Assembly (NCBI GenBank): GCA_947173485.1
Contig: CAMWFH010000001.1
Location: 248,001 to 312,000 of the forward strand
Direction: 5' to 3'
Length of the DNA: 64,000 nucleotides
Source: an uncultured Clostridia bacterium
Lineage (GTDB): Bacteria; Bacillota; Clostridia; Oscillospirales; Oscillospiraceae
In this document: piece after piece, positions 41,641 through 49,748 of the stretch
Layout: each line of letters starts with the position of its first letter
How positions within the stretch are numbered: the stretch's first letter is position 1
The notes under the pieces: model-generated
The model's input: the letters and a program-made list of their open reading frames with translations, nothing else
Databases searched by the model: none
What the model was told of the DNA's origin: nothing
Made by a program: the position numbers and the translations under genes

Positions 41641-42774
41641 TTAGTTGGTGTCTGGCATATGATACCTTTTATTGAAGTCCGCCTTGATCGCTTCCAACCG
41701 CTTCTGGTCGTCCGCTCTCTGCTTGCGGGCATTCTCCTGGATACGGCGGGTCTCGTCGATACCGCTGACGATGGTCTGCCAGGTCTTCTCCAAGGTCTCG
41801 GTCTTGATGGAGCTGCCGGAGGCCAGCCGGGCGGTCATCTTGGACTGCTCCACGGTGTTCTGGGCGTTGCGCAGAAGCATCTCATTGGTCTTCTCGTCCA
41901 GGGCGGACATGGCCTCCGCCTGGATGCGCTGGCGCTTGAGCATGATCGCCTGGGTCAGGGCCTGCTTGAACACCGGCAGGGTGATGATGAAAGCGGAGTT
42001 GATCTTCCGCACCAGGTTCATATTGCTGAACTGCATGGTCTTGATCATGGGGATGGACTGCATGGCCACGTTCTCGGCGGTCCGCAGGTCCTGGGTCCGC
42101 TGCTCCAGCATCATCAGGGCCTGATTCAGGGTGGTCAGCTCGAACTGGATGGAGTTGTCCCCCGTGGCCTCCATGTCCCGCTGCCGCTGGGCTATATACG
42201 CCTCGATCTCCCGGCAGCCCTGCTCCCCGGCCAGGATATACTTCACCAGCTCGTGGTAGTAGCCCACGTTGGCCTGGAACATCTCCTCCAGCTTCCGGTT
42301 GGACTGCTTGATCTCGCTCTCGTACTGCTTCAGCTGCACATAGATCTTGTCCACCTCCTCGCCCATGGTGTGGTACTTGGCGAGGATCTTATCCAGCTGC
42401 CGGCGGAGGTTGCCGAAGAGCTTGCCCAGAAGGCCCGGCTCGTCCCGGATCTCATCCAGGTCGAACTTGTCCATGATCTTGGCCAGGGAGGTGAGCATGG
42501 CGCTGGAGTCGTCCAGCTGGGACATGTTCATGCTGTTCAGGACCGTGTCCGAGCACCTGGAGATCGCCTCCGCCGCGCCGGCGCCGAAGGTGACGATGGT
42601 CTCCAGGTCGTACACGTCCATCTGGCTGGCCAGGGCGTCCACCTCCGGGGAGTTGACCAGGGCCTTTGTCATCTGCTGCCGGTCGTCCACAACGTCATAT
42701 TGGGGGTAGTCCTCCTGCGCCGGCGCCAGGGTCAGCTCCGGCGTTGGGTCGGGTCTGCTGAGATCGATGCCCAT
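41641..42774 (-). CDS. telA: TelA-family toxic-anion resistance protein
   Basis: 377 residues from ATG 42774 (GGAAGGAG site 9 bases upstream), two bases after the preceding stop. It is helical throughout, with coiled-coil-prone stretches such as YVQLKQYESEIKQSNRKLEE and the TelA/KlaA-family core IPMIKTMQFSNMNLVRKINS. TelA (B. subtilis YceH) is linked to tellurite and cell-envelope stress resistance and usually accompanies YceG and TerD proteins, as here. Its biochemical role is unknown. No membrane segment is evident, so it is probably a cytoplasmic partner. Confidence 0.9.
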   Translation of the reverse strand: MGIDLSRPDPTPELTLAPAQEDYPQYDVVDDRQQMTKALVNSPEVDALASQMDVYDLETIVTFGAGAAEAISRCSDTVLNSMNMSQLDDSSAMLTSLAKIMDKFDLDEIRDEPGLLGKLFGNLRRQLDKILAKYHTMGEEVDKIYVQLKQYESEIKQSNRKLEEMFQANVGYYHELVKYILAGEQGCREIEAYIAQRQRDMEATGDNSIQFELTTLNQALMMLEQRTQDLRTAENVAMQSIPMIKTMQFSNMNLVRKINSAFIITLPVFKQALTQAIMLKRQRIQAEAMSALDEKTNEMLLRNAQNTVEQSKMTARLASGSSIKTETLEKTWQTIVSGIDETRRIQENARKQRADDQKRLEAIKADFNKRYHMPDTN

Positions 42775-42776
42775 AG

Positions 42777-45050
42777 TCAATGGCTCCTTCCGATTCCAAA
42801 TATCCGTCTGATAGGGTTCCGCTCCCGGTCCGGGAGCGCCGCGAAATTGGGGGGACGCAGGTCATACAGGTACTCGCCGATCTGCTGCTCGTTGGCGAAG
42901 GGGTGCTGGAAATGCCGCTCGATGCACTGGTAGCCCGTGGGCACGAAGAACAGGATATCGAAGCCCACCAGATTCAGGAACGCGAAGAGGATGCTGTCCT
43001 CCAGGGACAGTACCGCCTCTGTGGTACACAGCACCACCAGCTTGGGATTCTTCTTGGTGAAGTCGAACCTCTGGATCAGCCGCAGCAGCTCCTTATTGAG
43101 GTGGAGGGTGAGGACGGTGGAGATGATGGTATACTCCGTGCCGTTCTGATAGGTACCGGCGATGAGCCGCCGGTCCAGCAGCAGCTGGAGCTTATCCAGA
43201 AGGTGGTCCTGCATCTCCGGCCGCAGGATGCCGAAGGGGTAGTCCTTATGATTTTTGATCCGGTCCTTCAAAAGCCGCCCGTCCCGGAGGAACTGGGTGG
43301 CGCAGGCTCTCATCGGGTCAGGGGGACGGCGGGGATCCAGCCAGGGCAGGCTGTAGAGCAGGAGCGTATCCGGCGTCAGGAGCTTTTTGATGTCCAGCCA
43401 GTAGCGCTGGACGTCCCCGTCCTTCACGCCGCAGACCTTCTCCAGCAGCACCGGGACGGTCACCACGCCGTCCACCACCTGGAAGGTGGGCCGGTACTTC
43501 ACCTCCTGGTCCCAGAGGAGGGCGATCTCCTCATACATGGACCGGAGGGTGACGGTCTCGGCCTTGGCGTACTGCTGGCTGCGGTAGAGGCCCGTGTCCT
43601 GATACAGCGTGCCGTCCAGGTCCCGCTCCGCCTGGTAGGCGGCGGTGCTGACCCGGATCTGCCCCGCCTCCACCGGGAAGGCGTCCAGGGACAGCGATTC
43701 CTCCCGCCGCAGCTCCAGGAGGCTGGCATCTTGCAGGCAGCTCCCCCCGTTCAGGTCCGGCTGGAGCACCGCCACATCCACCGGCAGCCGGGCCAGCAGC
43801 CGCAGGAACCGGGCCTCATGGACGGTGGCGCAGGCGCCGAAATAGAGGAACACGCCGGTCTCCGGCATCTTCCACCGGTCGAACAGCTCCTTCTGATACC
43901 GCCGCAGCCAGCAGAGCAGGTAGACCGCGGCGTTGGTCATCCGGGGCAGGGTCTCCCGGCCGGCCTCCTCCAGCACGATATCCAGGAAGGCCCGGACCAT
44001 CAGCCGCTGGAGCTCCCCGCCGCCGGTGGCCTGGATATTCTTGGCCAACTCGCCGGCCAGCTGCTCCGGATCCCGGTAGGTCTGGCGGCGGATGGCGGCG
44101 ATCTCGTCCGGCGCGGGGAGGGGCAGGGGGGCGCTGGCCACGCAGATCCGCCGCTTCTCCGCCTTCAGGCGGCTGTAGAGGGCAAAGAGGCTGCCGGCAT
44201 AGGTCAGCTTATCCTCCACGCCGTACTGGGCGATAAAGGCGTTGTAAAAGAGGCCCGCCCCGTTCCCACGGGCCTGGACCGGGACCAGCAGCGACTCCAG
44301 GGAGGGCTTTTGCATCCAGGCGTTGGTACAGGGGGACACGCTGGGGGGCGCACCGTACAGCTGCTGCCGGTGCAGGTCCCGTCCGATCTCGCTCTGGATC
44401 TGCTTCAGGCTGAACTCCGGCGGGAAGGGCGTCAGCCCCTCGGCGGCATACAGCCGGGAACAGGCGGATGCGGGGTCCAGCTTGTCGTAGCCGCCGGTCC
44501 GGTCCAGCAGCAGGATATCGGCCCCGGCCTTGGACAGCAGGGTCAAAAATTGCAGCGCGTACTGGCTCAGGGCCCCGTCGTACAGGATCTTTGGGACCTC
44601 CTCCGCCCCCAGCCGGTTGACCATGCGCTCAAAACGGTAGTAGAGCCAGCACATATATTTCGTATAGGCGTTGCGCAGCATCCCCTCGTTCTTCCCCTGC
44701 CGGCCAAGCTCCGCCAGCAGGCCGGCCATGGCCTCGGCCACCGCCTCCCGCTGGGACACCGACATACGGGGCAGCCACCGCGCCAGCTGGGCAGAAAGAA
44801 AGGCCCGGTCCTGCCGGAACGCCGTCCCCATCATCTCGGAGAAGTAGCCCAGCTGGCGGGTGTCCGGGTTTTGGAGCTGCCCGTCGAGGACGACGCCGGT
44901 CTGCCGGGCCGCCTCGTAGTAGCGCTTGAGGAACGCCGTCACCTGGGGGGAGACGCCGGTCAGGCGGTAAAAGTAGACGCACCTGCCGGGCCTGCCGGAA
45001 AGGGGGACAAAATATCCGTCCAGTTTTTCCAATACCGCCTGTTGAAACAT
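42777..45050 (-). CDS. yceG: YceG-family protein of the Ter module (internally duplicated)
   Basis: 757 residues, larger than B. subtilis YceG (about 540). Conserved landmarks: NAYTKYMCWLYYRFERMV and LQFLTLLSKAGADILLLD (residues 124-185). The same pattern repeats at about 369-432 (AAVYLLCWLRRYQKELFDRW, FLRLLARLPVDVAVLQPD). Near the C-terminus are KKNPKLVVLCTTEAVLSLED and GFDILFFVPTGYQCIERH. The family is assigned to the Ter biosynthetic module and its activity is unknown. It is the first gene of the leftward operon, under the promoter at 45101-45129. A third copy of the repeated unit is found in the divergent protein at 46323. Confidence 0.82.
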   Translation of the reverse strand: MFQQAVLEKLDGYFVPLSGRPGRCVYFYRLTGVSPQVTAFLKRYYEAARQTGVVLDGQLQNPDTRQLGYFSEMMGTAFRQDRAFLSAQLARWLPRMSVSQREAVAEAMAGLLAELGRQGKNEGMLRNAYTKYMCWLYYRFERMVNRLGAEEVPKILYDGALSQYALQFLTLLSKAGADILLLDRTGGYDKLDPASACSRLYAAEGLTPFPPEFSLKQIQSEIGRDLHRQQLYGAPPSVSPCTNAWMQKPSLESLLVPVQARGNGAGLFYNAFIAQYGVEDKLTYAGSLFALYSRLKAEKRRICVASAPLPLPAPDEIAAIRRQTYRDPEQLAGELAKNIQATGGGELQRLMVRAFLDIVLEEAGRETLPRMTNAAVYLLCWLRRYQKELFDRWKMPETGVFLYFGACATVHEARFLRLLARLPVDVAVLQPDLNGGSCLQDASLLELRREESLSLDAFPVEAGQIRVSTAAYQAERDLDGTLYQDTGLYRSQQYAKAETVTLRSMYEEIALLWDQEVKYRPTFQVVDGVVTVPVLLEKVCGVKDGDVQRYWLDIKKLLTPDTLLLYSLPWLDPRRPPDPMRACATQFLRDGRLLKDRIKNHKDYPFGILRPEMQDHLLDKLQLLLDRRLIAGTYQNGTEYTIISTVLTLHLNKELLRLIQRFDFTKKNPKLVVLCTTEAVLSLEDSILFAFLNLVGFDILFFVPTGYQCIERHFQHPFANEQQIGEYLYDLRPPNFAALPDRERNPIRRIFGIGRSH

Positions 45051-45100
45051 CGTTCTTTGTATCTTTCCTCATCACAATATATCGATGGACCGCTTCTTCC

Positions 45101-45129
45101 ATTATAATACACCGCCTACGGGTTTTCAA
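45101..45129 (-). promoter_or_regulatory. Promoter of the leftward Ter operon
   Basis: On the minus strand, TTGAAA (45129-45124), a 17-bp spacer and TATAAT (45106-45101), 50 bases before the YceG start. It should drive yceG-telA-terD-terD-terA-like-terD. Confidence 0.82.
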
Positions 45130-45211
45130 GTCCCAATTACAGTGCCTGACCGGAAGGGTGTAAACAAATTGTGAACAGCGGCTCTTTTGAGAGATCCTGT
45201 AAGATCCCCTG

Positions 45212-45240
45212 TTCCCAAAGCGGCGGCTTTGTGCTATAAT
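45212..45240 (+). promoter_or_regulatory. Promoter of the rightward Ter genes
   Basis: A perfect TATAAT (45235-45240) with only a poor -35 (TTCCCA, 45212-45217) at 17 bp, 56 bases before the lyase start. It may need an activator. Confidence 0.55.
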
Positions 45241-45296
45241 AGCGCCGGTGCGGCCTGCCGCGCCTCCCTGATGACTTATGAAAGGGGTCCTCCCAT

Positions 45297-46304
45297 ATGG
45301 ATCAGACCATCACCGGCTATGACGTCGGCCCCCTGCTCTACTGCCCCGCCAACGCCCACTGCAACATCGTGGACTGGCTCCGCGCCGGCCGCGTTGCCCC
45401 TCCCTTCTCCCTGGCCTTCTGTCTGGAGGACACCGTGGAGGAGGGCGCCGTCGCCGAGGCGGAGCAGACTCTGTTTCGTACTTTGACACGTCTGAAGGAC
45501 GCCTCCGCCCAAGAGGCGTTCTATATGCCCCCGGTCTTTATCCGCGTCCGCTCTCCCCGGCAGCTGCGCGCCCTGGCCTCCGCCTGCGCCGCCGCCTTCC
45601 CCGGTCTGGTGACGGGGTTCATCCTTCCAAAGTTCTTCGTCGCGAACGCCGGCGGCTATATCGCGGCCATCCAGGCCGTCCGGGAGGAGGCCGGCCGCTT
45701 CTATTATATGCCCATCCTGGAGGACCCAGCCATGATCGACCTCCGGTACCGGCACCGCCGCCTCTACCAGCTCCGGGACGCCCTGGAGGCCGTGTCGGAC
45801 CGCATCCTGAACATCCGCACCGGCGGGAACGACCTCTCCAACGCCTTCGGCCTGCGGCGGCAGGTCCACGACACCATCTACGACCTCCGTCCGGTGGCGG
45901 ATCTGCTGGCGGATATCGCCGCCGTCTTTGCCGGGCAGTATACCGTCTCCGGTCCGGTGTGGGAGTATTACGCCGGCAGCGGCTGGGAGGAGGGGCTCCG
46001 GCGAGAGACGGCGCTGGACGCGCTGTGCGGCTTCACCGGGAAGACCGTCATCCACCCCAACCAGATCCCGGTGGTCAACGACTGCCTCCGGGTCTCCGCC
46101 GCCGACTACCAGGACGCCCGCCGCATCCTGGACTGGGCCCCCGGCAGTCCCTGCCTGGTGGCCGCCAGCGCGGAGGGCACGCGTATGAACGAATACAACA
46201 CCCACCTCCGCTGGGCGGGCCGGACCCTCCGTCTGGCCCAGGTCTACGGCGTGAGGGACAGCGCCGGCCCCGCTGGACGCCAGCAGCCGTGCCGGCAGTC
46301 TTGA
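45297..46304 (+). CDS. HpcH/HpaI-like C-C bond lyase of the Ter module
   Basis: 335 residues. A TIM-barrel of the CitE/HpcH superfamily: LLYCPANAHCNIVDWL, acidic LAFCLEDTVEEGAV, FILPKFF (metal/CoA-side Lys), YMPILEDPAMIDLR, RTGGNDLSNAFGL and GKTVIHPNQIPVVND. The IHPNQI element is diagnostic of CitE-like lyases. In Ter operons a C-C bond lyase belongs to the biosynthetic module with the PRTases and the HAD. It starts the rightward transcript, divergent from YceG. Substrate unknown. Confidence 0.85.
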   Translation: MDQTITGYDVGPLLYCPANAHCNIVDWLRAGRVAPPFSLAFCLEDTVEEGAVAEAEQTLFRTLTRLKDASAQEAFYMPPVFIRVRSPRQLRALASACAAAFPGLVTGFILPKFFVANAGGYIAAIQAVREEAGRFYYMPILEDPAMIDLRYRHRRLYQLRDALEAVSDRILNIRTGGNDLSNAFGLRRQVHDTIYDLRPVADLLADIAAVFAGQYTVSGPVWEYYAGSGWEEGLRRETALDALCGFTGKTVIHPNQIPVVNDCLRVSAADYQDARRILDWAPGSPCLVAASAEGTRMNEYNTHLRWAGRTLRLAQVYGVRDSAGPAGRQQPCRQS

Positions 46305-46322
46305 GCAGGGAGGGTCATCCGA

Positions 46323-47768
46323 ATGAACGAGCAGCGCTTTCAAACCGCCCTCAAAGTCCCCTCCGGCAACGCGCTGGAGGACCTGATGCTCCGCAGCGGC
46401 CCCTATACCGGTCCTGTCAAGGAGACCTTCTTCATCCGCTATCCCGCCGGCCCCAGCCTCCAGCAAGACCATGCCGCCCTCCGGGCCTGGCAGGGGCCGG
46501 GGCGCGTCTTCGTGCCGGCGCTGAAGGGCCTGTCCCCCGGGGAGGCCGAGCGCTACATTGCCCTTTACGGCAGCGGCCAGCTCCCCTTCCGCTTCGCCAA
46601 CGCCCTCTGGCAGGAGGCCCTCACGGACGCCTATGCCGCCGTGATAGAGCAATTCAAAAAGAGCCGGGGCCGCAGCGAGGAGGCCATCGTCCGCAACTTC
46701 TCCGTGAAGATGCTCTGCTGGATCGACGCCTATCTCCCCCAGCTGTTCCCGGAGACCGGGAAGCCGGCCCAGTTCCCCAAGTTCCTCTGCGGCGGCGGTG
46801 TCCGGCTGGCGGAGTATCTGTTCTTATACCTGCTGTTCCGCTTAGGCTGTGACGTGCTGTACATAAGCGACGGCAGGGAGCCCCAGGACCCGGCCCTGCT
46901 GGCGCTGTCCACACCGGTGACCGCCCAGCCGCTCCCCTATCCGCCGGAGGCCCCCTCTGCCGTCCCCAGGGCGCCCCGGCAGGCCCAGCCCGCCCCGGCG
47001 GGCGCGGACAGCCGGGTGGTGATCTCCATGGACCGCCTCCGGCGGCCGGAGCGCCATGTCCCGCCGCCTGCCCCGGCCAGCCCGCCGGCCCGGCCGGCGG
47101 CTACCGTCCGGCCCCCGGTACAGTCCCCCCGGACGCCGCCGGTCTCAAGGGCGCCGGTGGTCTCCGCCGCCCATCCGGGCCGGACGGGCCAGCGGCGGAC
47201 GCTGGAGTTCGAGGAGCTGGCCCGGTTCGCCTCCTCCGTGGTGATGCTGAAGGTGTTCGACCAGAACGACCAGTGCTTCAAGTCCGGCTCCGGCGTCATC
47301 ATCAACGAGCGGGGCTATGTGCTCACCAACCTCCATGTGGTCAACGGAGGCCGGTACTACGGCATCCTGCTGGAGGAGGAGACCAGCGTCTTTTACACCG
47401 ACGAGCTGATCAAGTACCACCAGGACTACGACCTGGCTGTCCTTCGGATGGACAAGCGCCGCCAGCCGATCCCCCTCTCCATTGGGGGCCAGAAGCTGGT
47501 CCGGGGGCAGAAGGTGGTGGCCATCGGCAGCCCCCTGGGGCTGTTCAACACCGTCTCCGACGGCATCATCTCCGGCTTCCGGCAAATGGAGAAGGTCTCC
47601 ATGATCCAGTTCACCGCCCCTGTCTCCCACGGCAGCAGCGGCGGCGCCCTTCTGGATATGCACGGGGAGCTGATCGGTCTGATCACCGCCGGCTACGACG
47701 ACGGGCAGAACCTGAACCTGGCAGTGGACCGGGAGAGCATCCTCCGCTTCGTCCGGGGACTGCTGTGA
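46323..47768 (+). CDS. YceG-like module fused to trypsin-like serine protease
   Basis: 481 residues. Residues 121-182 (NFSVKMLCWIDAYLPQLF, KFLCGGGVRLAEYLFLYLLF, LGCDVLYIS) reproduce the repeated unit of the YceG-like protein at 42777. A long Pro-rich linker (about 200-285) leads to a DegP/trypsin-like protease domain (about 295-481) with the catalytic triad His338 (VLTNLHVVNGG), Asp370 (YDLAVL) and Ser439 (HGSSGGALLD). No signal peptide or membrane helix is seen and no PDZ domain follows, so this looks like a cytoplasmic protease tethered to the Ter complex. The fusion strongly implies a physical role in that complex. Confidence 0.85.
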   Translation: MNEQRFQTALKVPSGNALEDLMLRSGPYTGPVKETFFIRYPAGPSLQQDHAALRAWQGPGRVFVPALKGLSPGEAERYIALYGSGQLPFRFANALWQEALTDAYAAVIEQFKKSRGRSEEAIVRNFSVKMLCWIDAYLPQLFPETGKPAQFPKFLCGGGVRLAEYLFLYLLFRLGCDVLYISDGREPQDPALLALSTPVTAQPLPYPPEAPSAVPRAPRQAQPAPAGADSRVVISMDRLRRPERHVPPPAPASPPARPAATVRPPVQSPRTPPVSRAPVVSAAHPGRTGQRRTLEFEELARFASSVVMLKVFDQNDQCFKSGSGVIINERGYVLTNLHVVNGGRYYGILLEEETSVFYTDELIKYHQDYDLAVLRMDKRRQPIPLSIGGQKLVRGQKVVAIGSPLGLFNTVSDGIISGFRQMEKVSMIQFTAPVSHGSSGGALLDMHGELIGLITAGYDDGQNLNLAVDRESILRFVRGLL

Positions 47769-47824
47769 CCGCCGGCCCCGCCGCATCGTATGATATCCCG
47801 TGGGCGGCTCGATACAGAGGCCAA

Positions 47825-47853
47825 AGGGCGGCTCTGCCAGGTAGGGCCGCCCT
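47825..47853 (+). terminator. Possible terminator after the YceG-protease gene
   Basis: An 8-bp GC stem (AGGGCGGC, 47825-47832, with 47846-47853) and a 13-base loop. The tail is T-poor (GCTCTTG), so termination may be partial. Confidence 0.45.
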
Positions 47854-47857
47854 GCTC

Positions 47858-47885
47858 TTGACATTCTGCCTGCTTTGAGTAAAAT
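47858..47885 (+). promoter_or_regulatory. Promoter of the binding-protein/hybrid-kinase operon
   Basis: TTGACA (47858-47863), a 16-bp spacer and TAAAAT (47880-47885), 61 bases before the lipoprotein start. Confidence 0.72.
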
Positions 47886-47946
47886 GATATTCGTAAGTTT
47901 ATCGTTTTCCAATAGATACCAGACCGCAAGAGAGGAGATATGCTCT

Positions 47947-49722
47947 ATGTCTACAAAGCTCTCACGTCTTCTGCTGAGTCTATCTATCGCGGCGGCGCTG
48001 CTGTCCGCCTGTGCGGCTCCCCAGGGCGGGGCGGACGATCCAGGCCCCCTGACCTGGACCACCTGGAGCGGCTATGAGGGGTTTTGGGATCTGCTGGAGG
48101 AGTCCTATCCAGATATCGATATCGAGTTCGTCCCCTACGATGGGGCCAACCGCACCGGCTACAGCTGGGCCCAGCTGCGCGCGGACGACATTTCAGACAT
48201 CTTCATCACATCCCAGATCGTGGATAAGGAGGCGGCCCGGGAGCATCTGGTGGACCTGTCCGGCTATGACTTCATCAACAGCTTCTCCACCTCCGTCCTG
48301 GACCAGGTGTCCATCGATGGCGGGATCTATCTCCTGCCGGTCAACTACGGTATGTATGGCATCCTCTACAACAAGACCCTGCTGGAGGAACACGGCTGGA
48401 CGCTCCCGGAGGACTTCGCCCAGCTGGAGGCGCTGTGCGGCGAGATCCGGGCGGCGGGCCTGATCCCCGGGGTGCTGGGCACCCAGCTCACCGGCAACAC
48501 CTTCTCCACCGTGTTCAATCTGGCCAAGACCGGCTGGCTCACCACCCCGAAGGGCATCGTCTGGGAGCGGGACTTCCTGGCCGGAAAGGCCACGGCGGCG
48601 GGGATGTGGGAGGATACCATGGACTATGTCCAGCGGTATATCGACCTCGGCATGTTCACCACCGACCCGGAGGACCTGAGCAACCCCAAGATGGTGCTGG
48701 GCTACCTGGGCGGCCGGCGGGCCGTCTTCTGTACCGCCGTCCTCACCCTCAACATCACCGAGCTGCCCGACACCGGCGATGAGCTGGGCATGATGCCCTT
48801 TATCAGCGAGGACGGGAGCAAGAACATCTATATGTACAGCCCCACCAGCTATGTGGGTCTCAGCCAGCGGCTGACGGAGCCGGGGAACGAGAAAAAGCTG
48901 GAGGACGCCCTCCGCATCCTGTCCCTGCTCTACTCCCCGGAGGGGCAGGCCGCCTTCATCACGGACCAGACGCCCTGTCTCCTCAGCGCCCTCAACAGCA
49001 CGGTCCTGCCGGAGGACTCCCTGATCTACGATGCCCAGCAGGCCCTGCGGGAGGGCCGGGCCTTCCCCATGACCTACGCCAACTGGGACGGCGTGCTGGC
49101 CGACATGGGCCAGGCCTTCAAGGAGTGGTTCCGGGGGGAGGATGGCATGGACGGCCCCGCCTGCATCGCCCGGATGGACGCGCTCCAGCAGAGCTATCTC
49201 GACCGCTCCGACCAGCTCTTCTTCTGCGAGAGCACGGCGGACTTCACCCTGGAGGAGACGGCGGCGCTCCTGGGCAAGGCCCTGGGCAGCGCCGTGGGCG
49301 CGGACGCGGCTATGGTCCCCGTGGGCACCTTCTACAGGGAGGGCAGCGGACTGAAAGCCTGCGCCACCGGGCGGCTCTACCAGGAAAAGATCAATTCGGA
49401 CATCGCCTCGACGATCACCCCCTCCTTTGATGGGGAGTACGCCCTGCTGACCATGACCGGCGCCCAGGCCAAGGAGCTGGCCCAGGCGGGTTTCGACCAG
49501 GCCGGGGACGGGGAGAGCTTCCCCTATGTCCTGACGGTCAAAGGCGGCGGGGAGCTGGAGGACGGCAGGACCTACCGGGTGGCCTTCCCCATGCACAGCT
49601 ACACCGAGGAGGTAGGCTCAGCCTACGGCGCCCAGGTGGAGAAGGGCTCCCTGCGGACCTATCTGCGGGAGTGGCTGGAGGCCCAAGGGACCGTCTCCCC
49701 CGATGGAGCCCCCTGGAACTGA
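47947..49722 (+). CDS. Solute-binding lipoprotein with 5'-nucleotidase-C-like domain
   Basis: 591 residues from ATG 47947 (AGGAGATA site). The lipobox is LLSAC (Cys near residue 21). Residues about 30-420 resemble family-1 sugar-binding proteins: LTWTTWSGYEGFWDLL, LPVNYGMYGILYNKTLLEE, LGYLGGRRAVFC. Residues about 430-590 resemble the C-terminal domain of 5'-nucleotidases (FTLEETAALLGKALGSAVGA, YALLTMTGAQAKELAQAGFD, YRVAFPMHSY). No permease or ATPase gene follows; instead a hybrid kinase does, 26 bases on. The protein is therefore probably a sensor co-receptor rather than a transport component. The fusion is unusual. Confidence 0.75.
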   Translation: MSTKLSRLLLSLSIAAALLSACAAPQGGADDPGPLTWTTWSGYEGFWDLLEESYPDIDIEFVPYDGANRTGYSWAQLRADDISDIFITSQIVDKEAAREHLVDLSGYDFINSFSTSVLDQVSIDGGIYLLPVNYGMYGILYNKTLLEEHGWTLPEDFAQLEALCGEIRAAGLIPGVLGTQLTGNTFSTVFNLAKTGWLTTPKGIVWERDFLAGKATAAGMWEDTMDYVQRYIDLGMFTTDPEDLSNPKMVLGYLGGRRAVFCTAVLTLNITELPDTGDELGMMPFISEDGSKNIYMYSPTSYVGLSQRLTEPGNEKKLEDALRILSLLYSPEGQAAFITDQTPCLLSALNSTVLPEDSLIYDAQQALREGRAFPMTYANWDGVLADMGQAFKEWFRGEDGMDGPACIARMDALQQSYLDRSDQLFFCESTADFTLEETAALLGKALGSAVGADAAMVPVGTFYREGSGLKACATGRLYQEKINSDIASTITPSFDGEYALLTMTGAQAKELAQAGFDQAGDGESFPYVLTVKGGGELEDGRTYRVAFPMHSYTEEVGSAYGAQVEKGSLRTYLREWLEAQGTVSPDGAPWN

Positions 49723-49748
49723 AGCGAACAACGGGAGAGGGGACTCGT

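Noticed and set aside
45187-45192. A third TTGAGA copy near the Ter divergent promoters
   Set aside because: The partner TTGAG expected 11 bp away is absent and the -10 distance differs, so it is not the operator found at 4035 and 5851.
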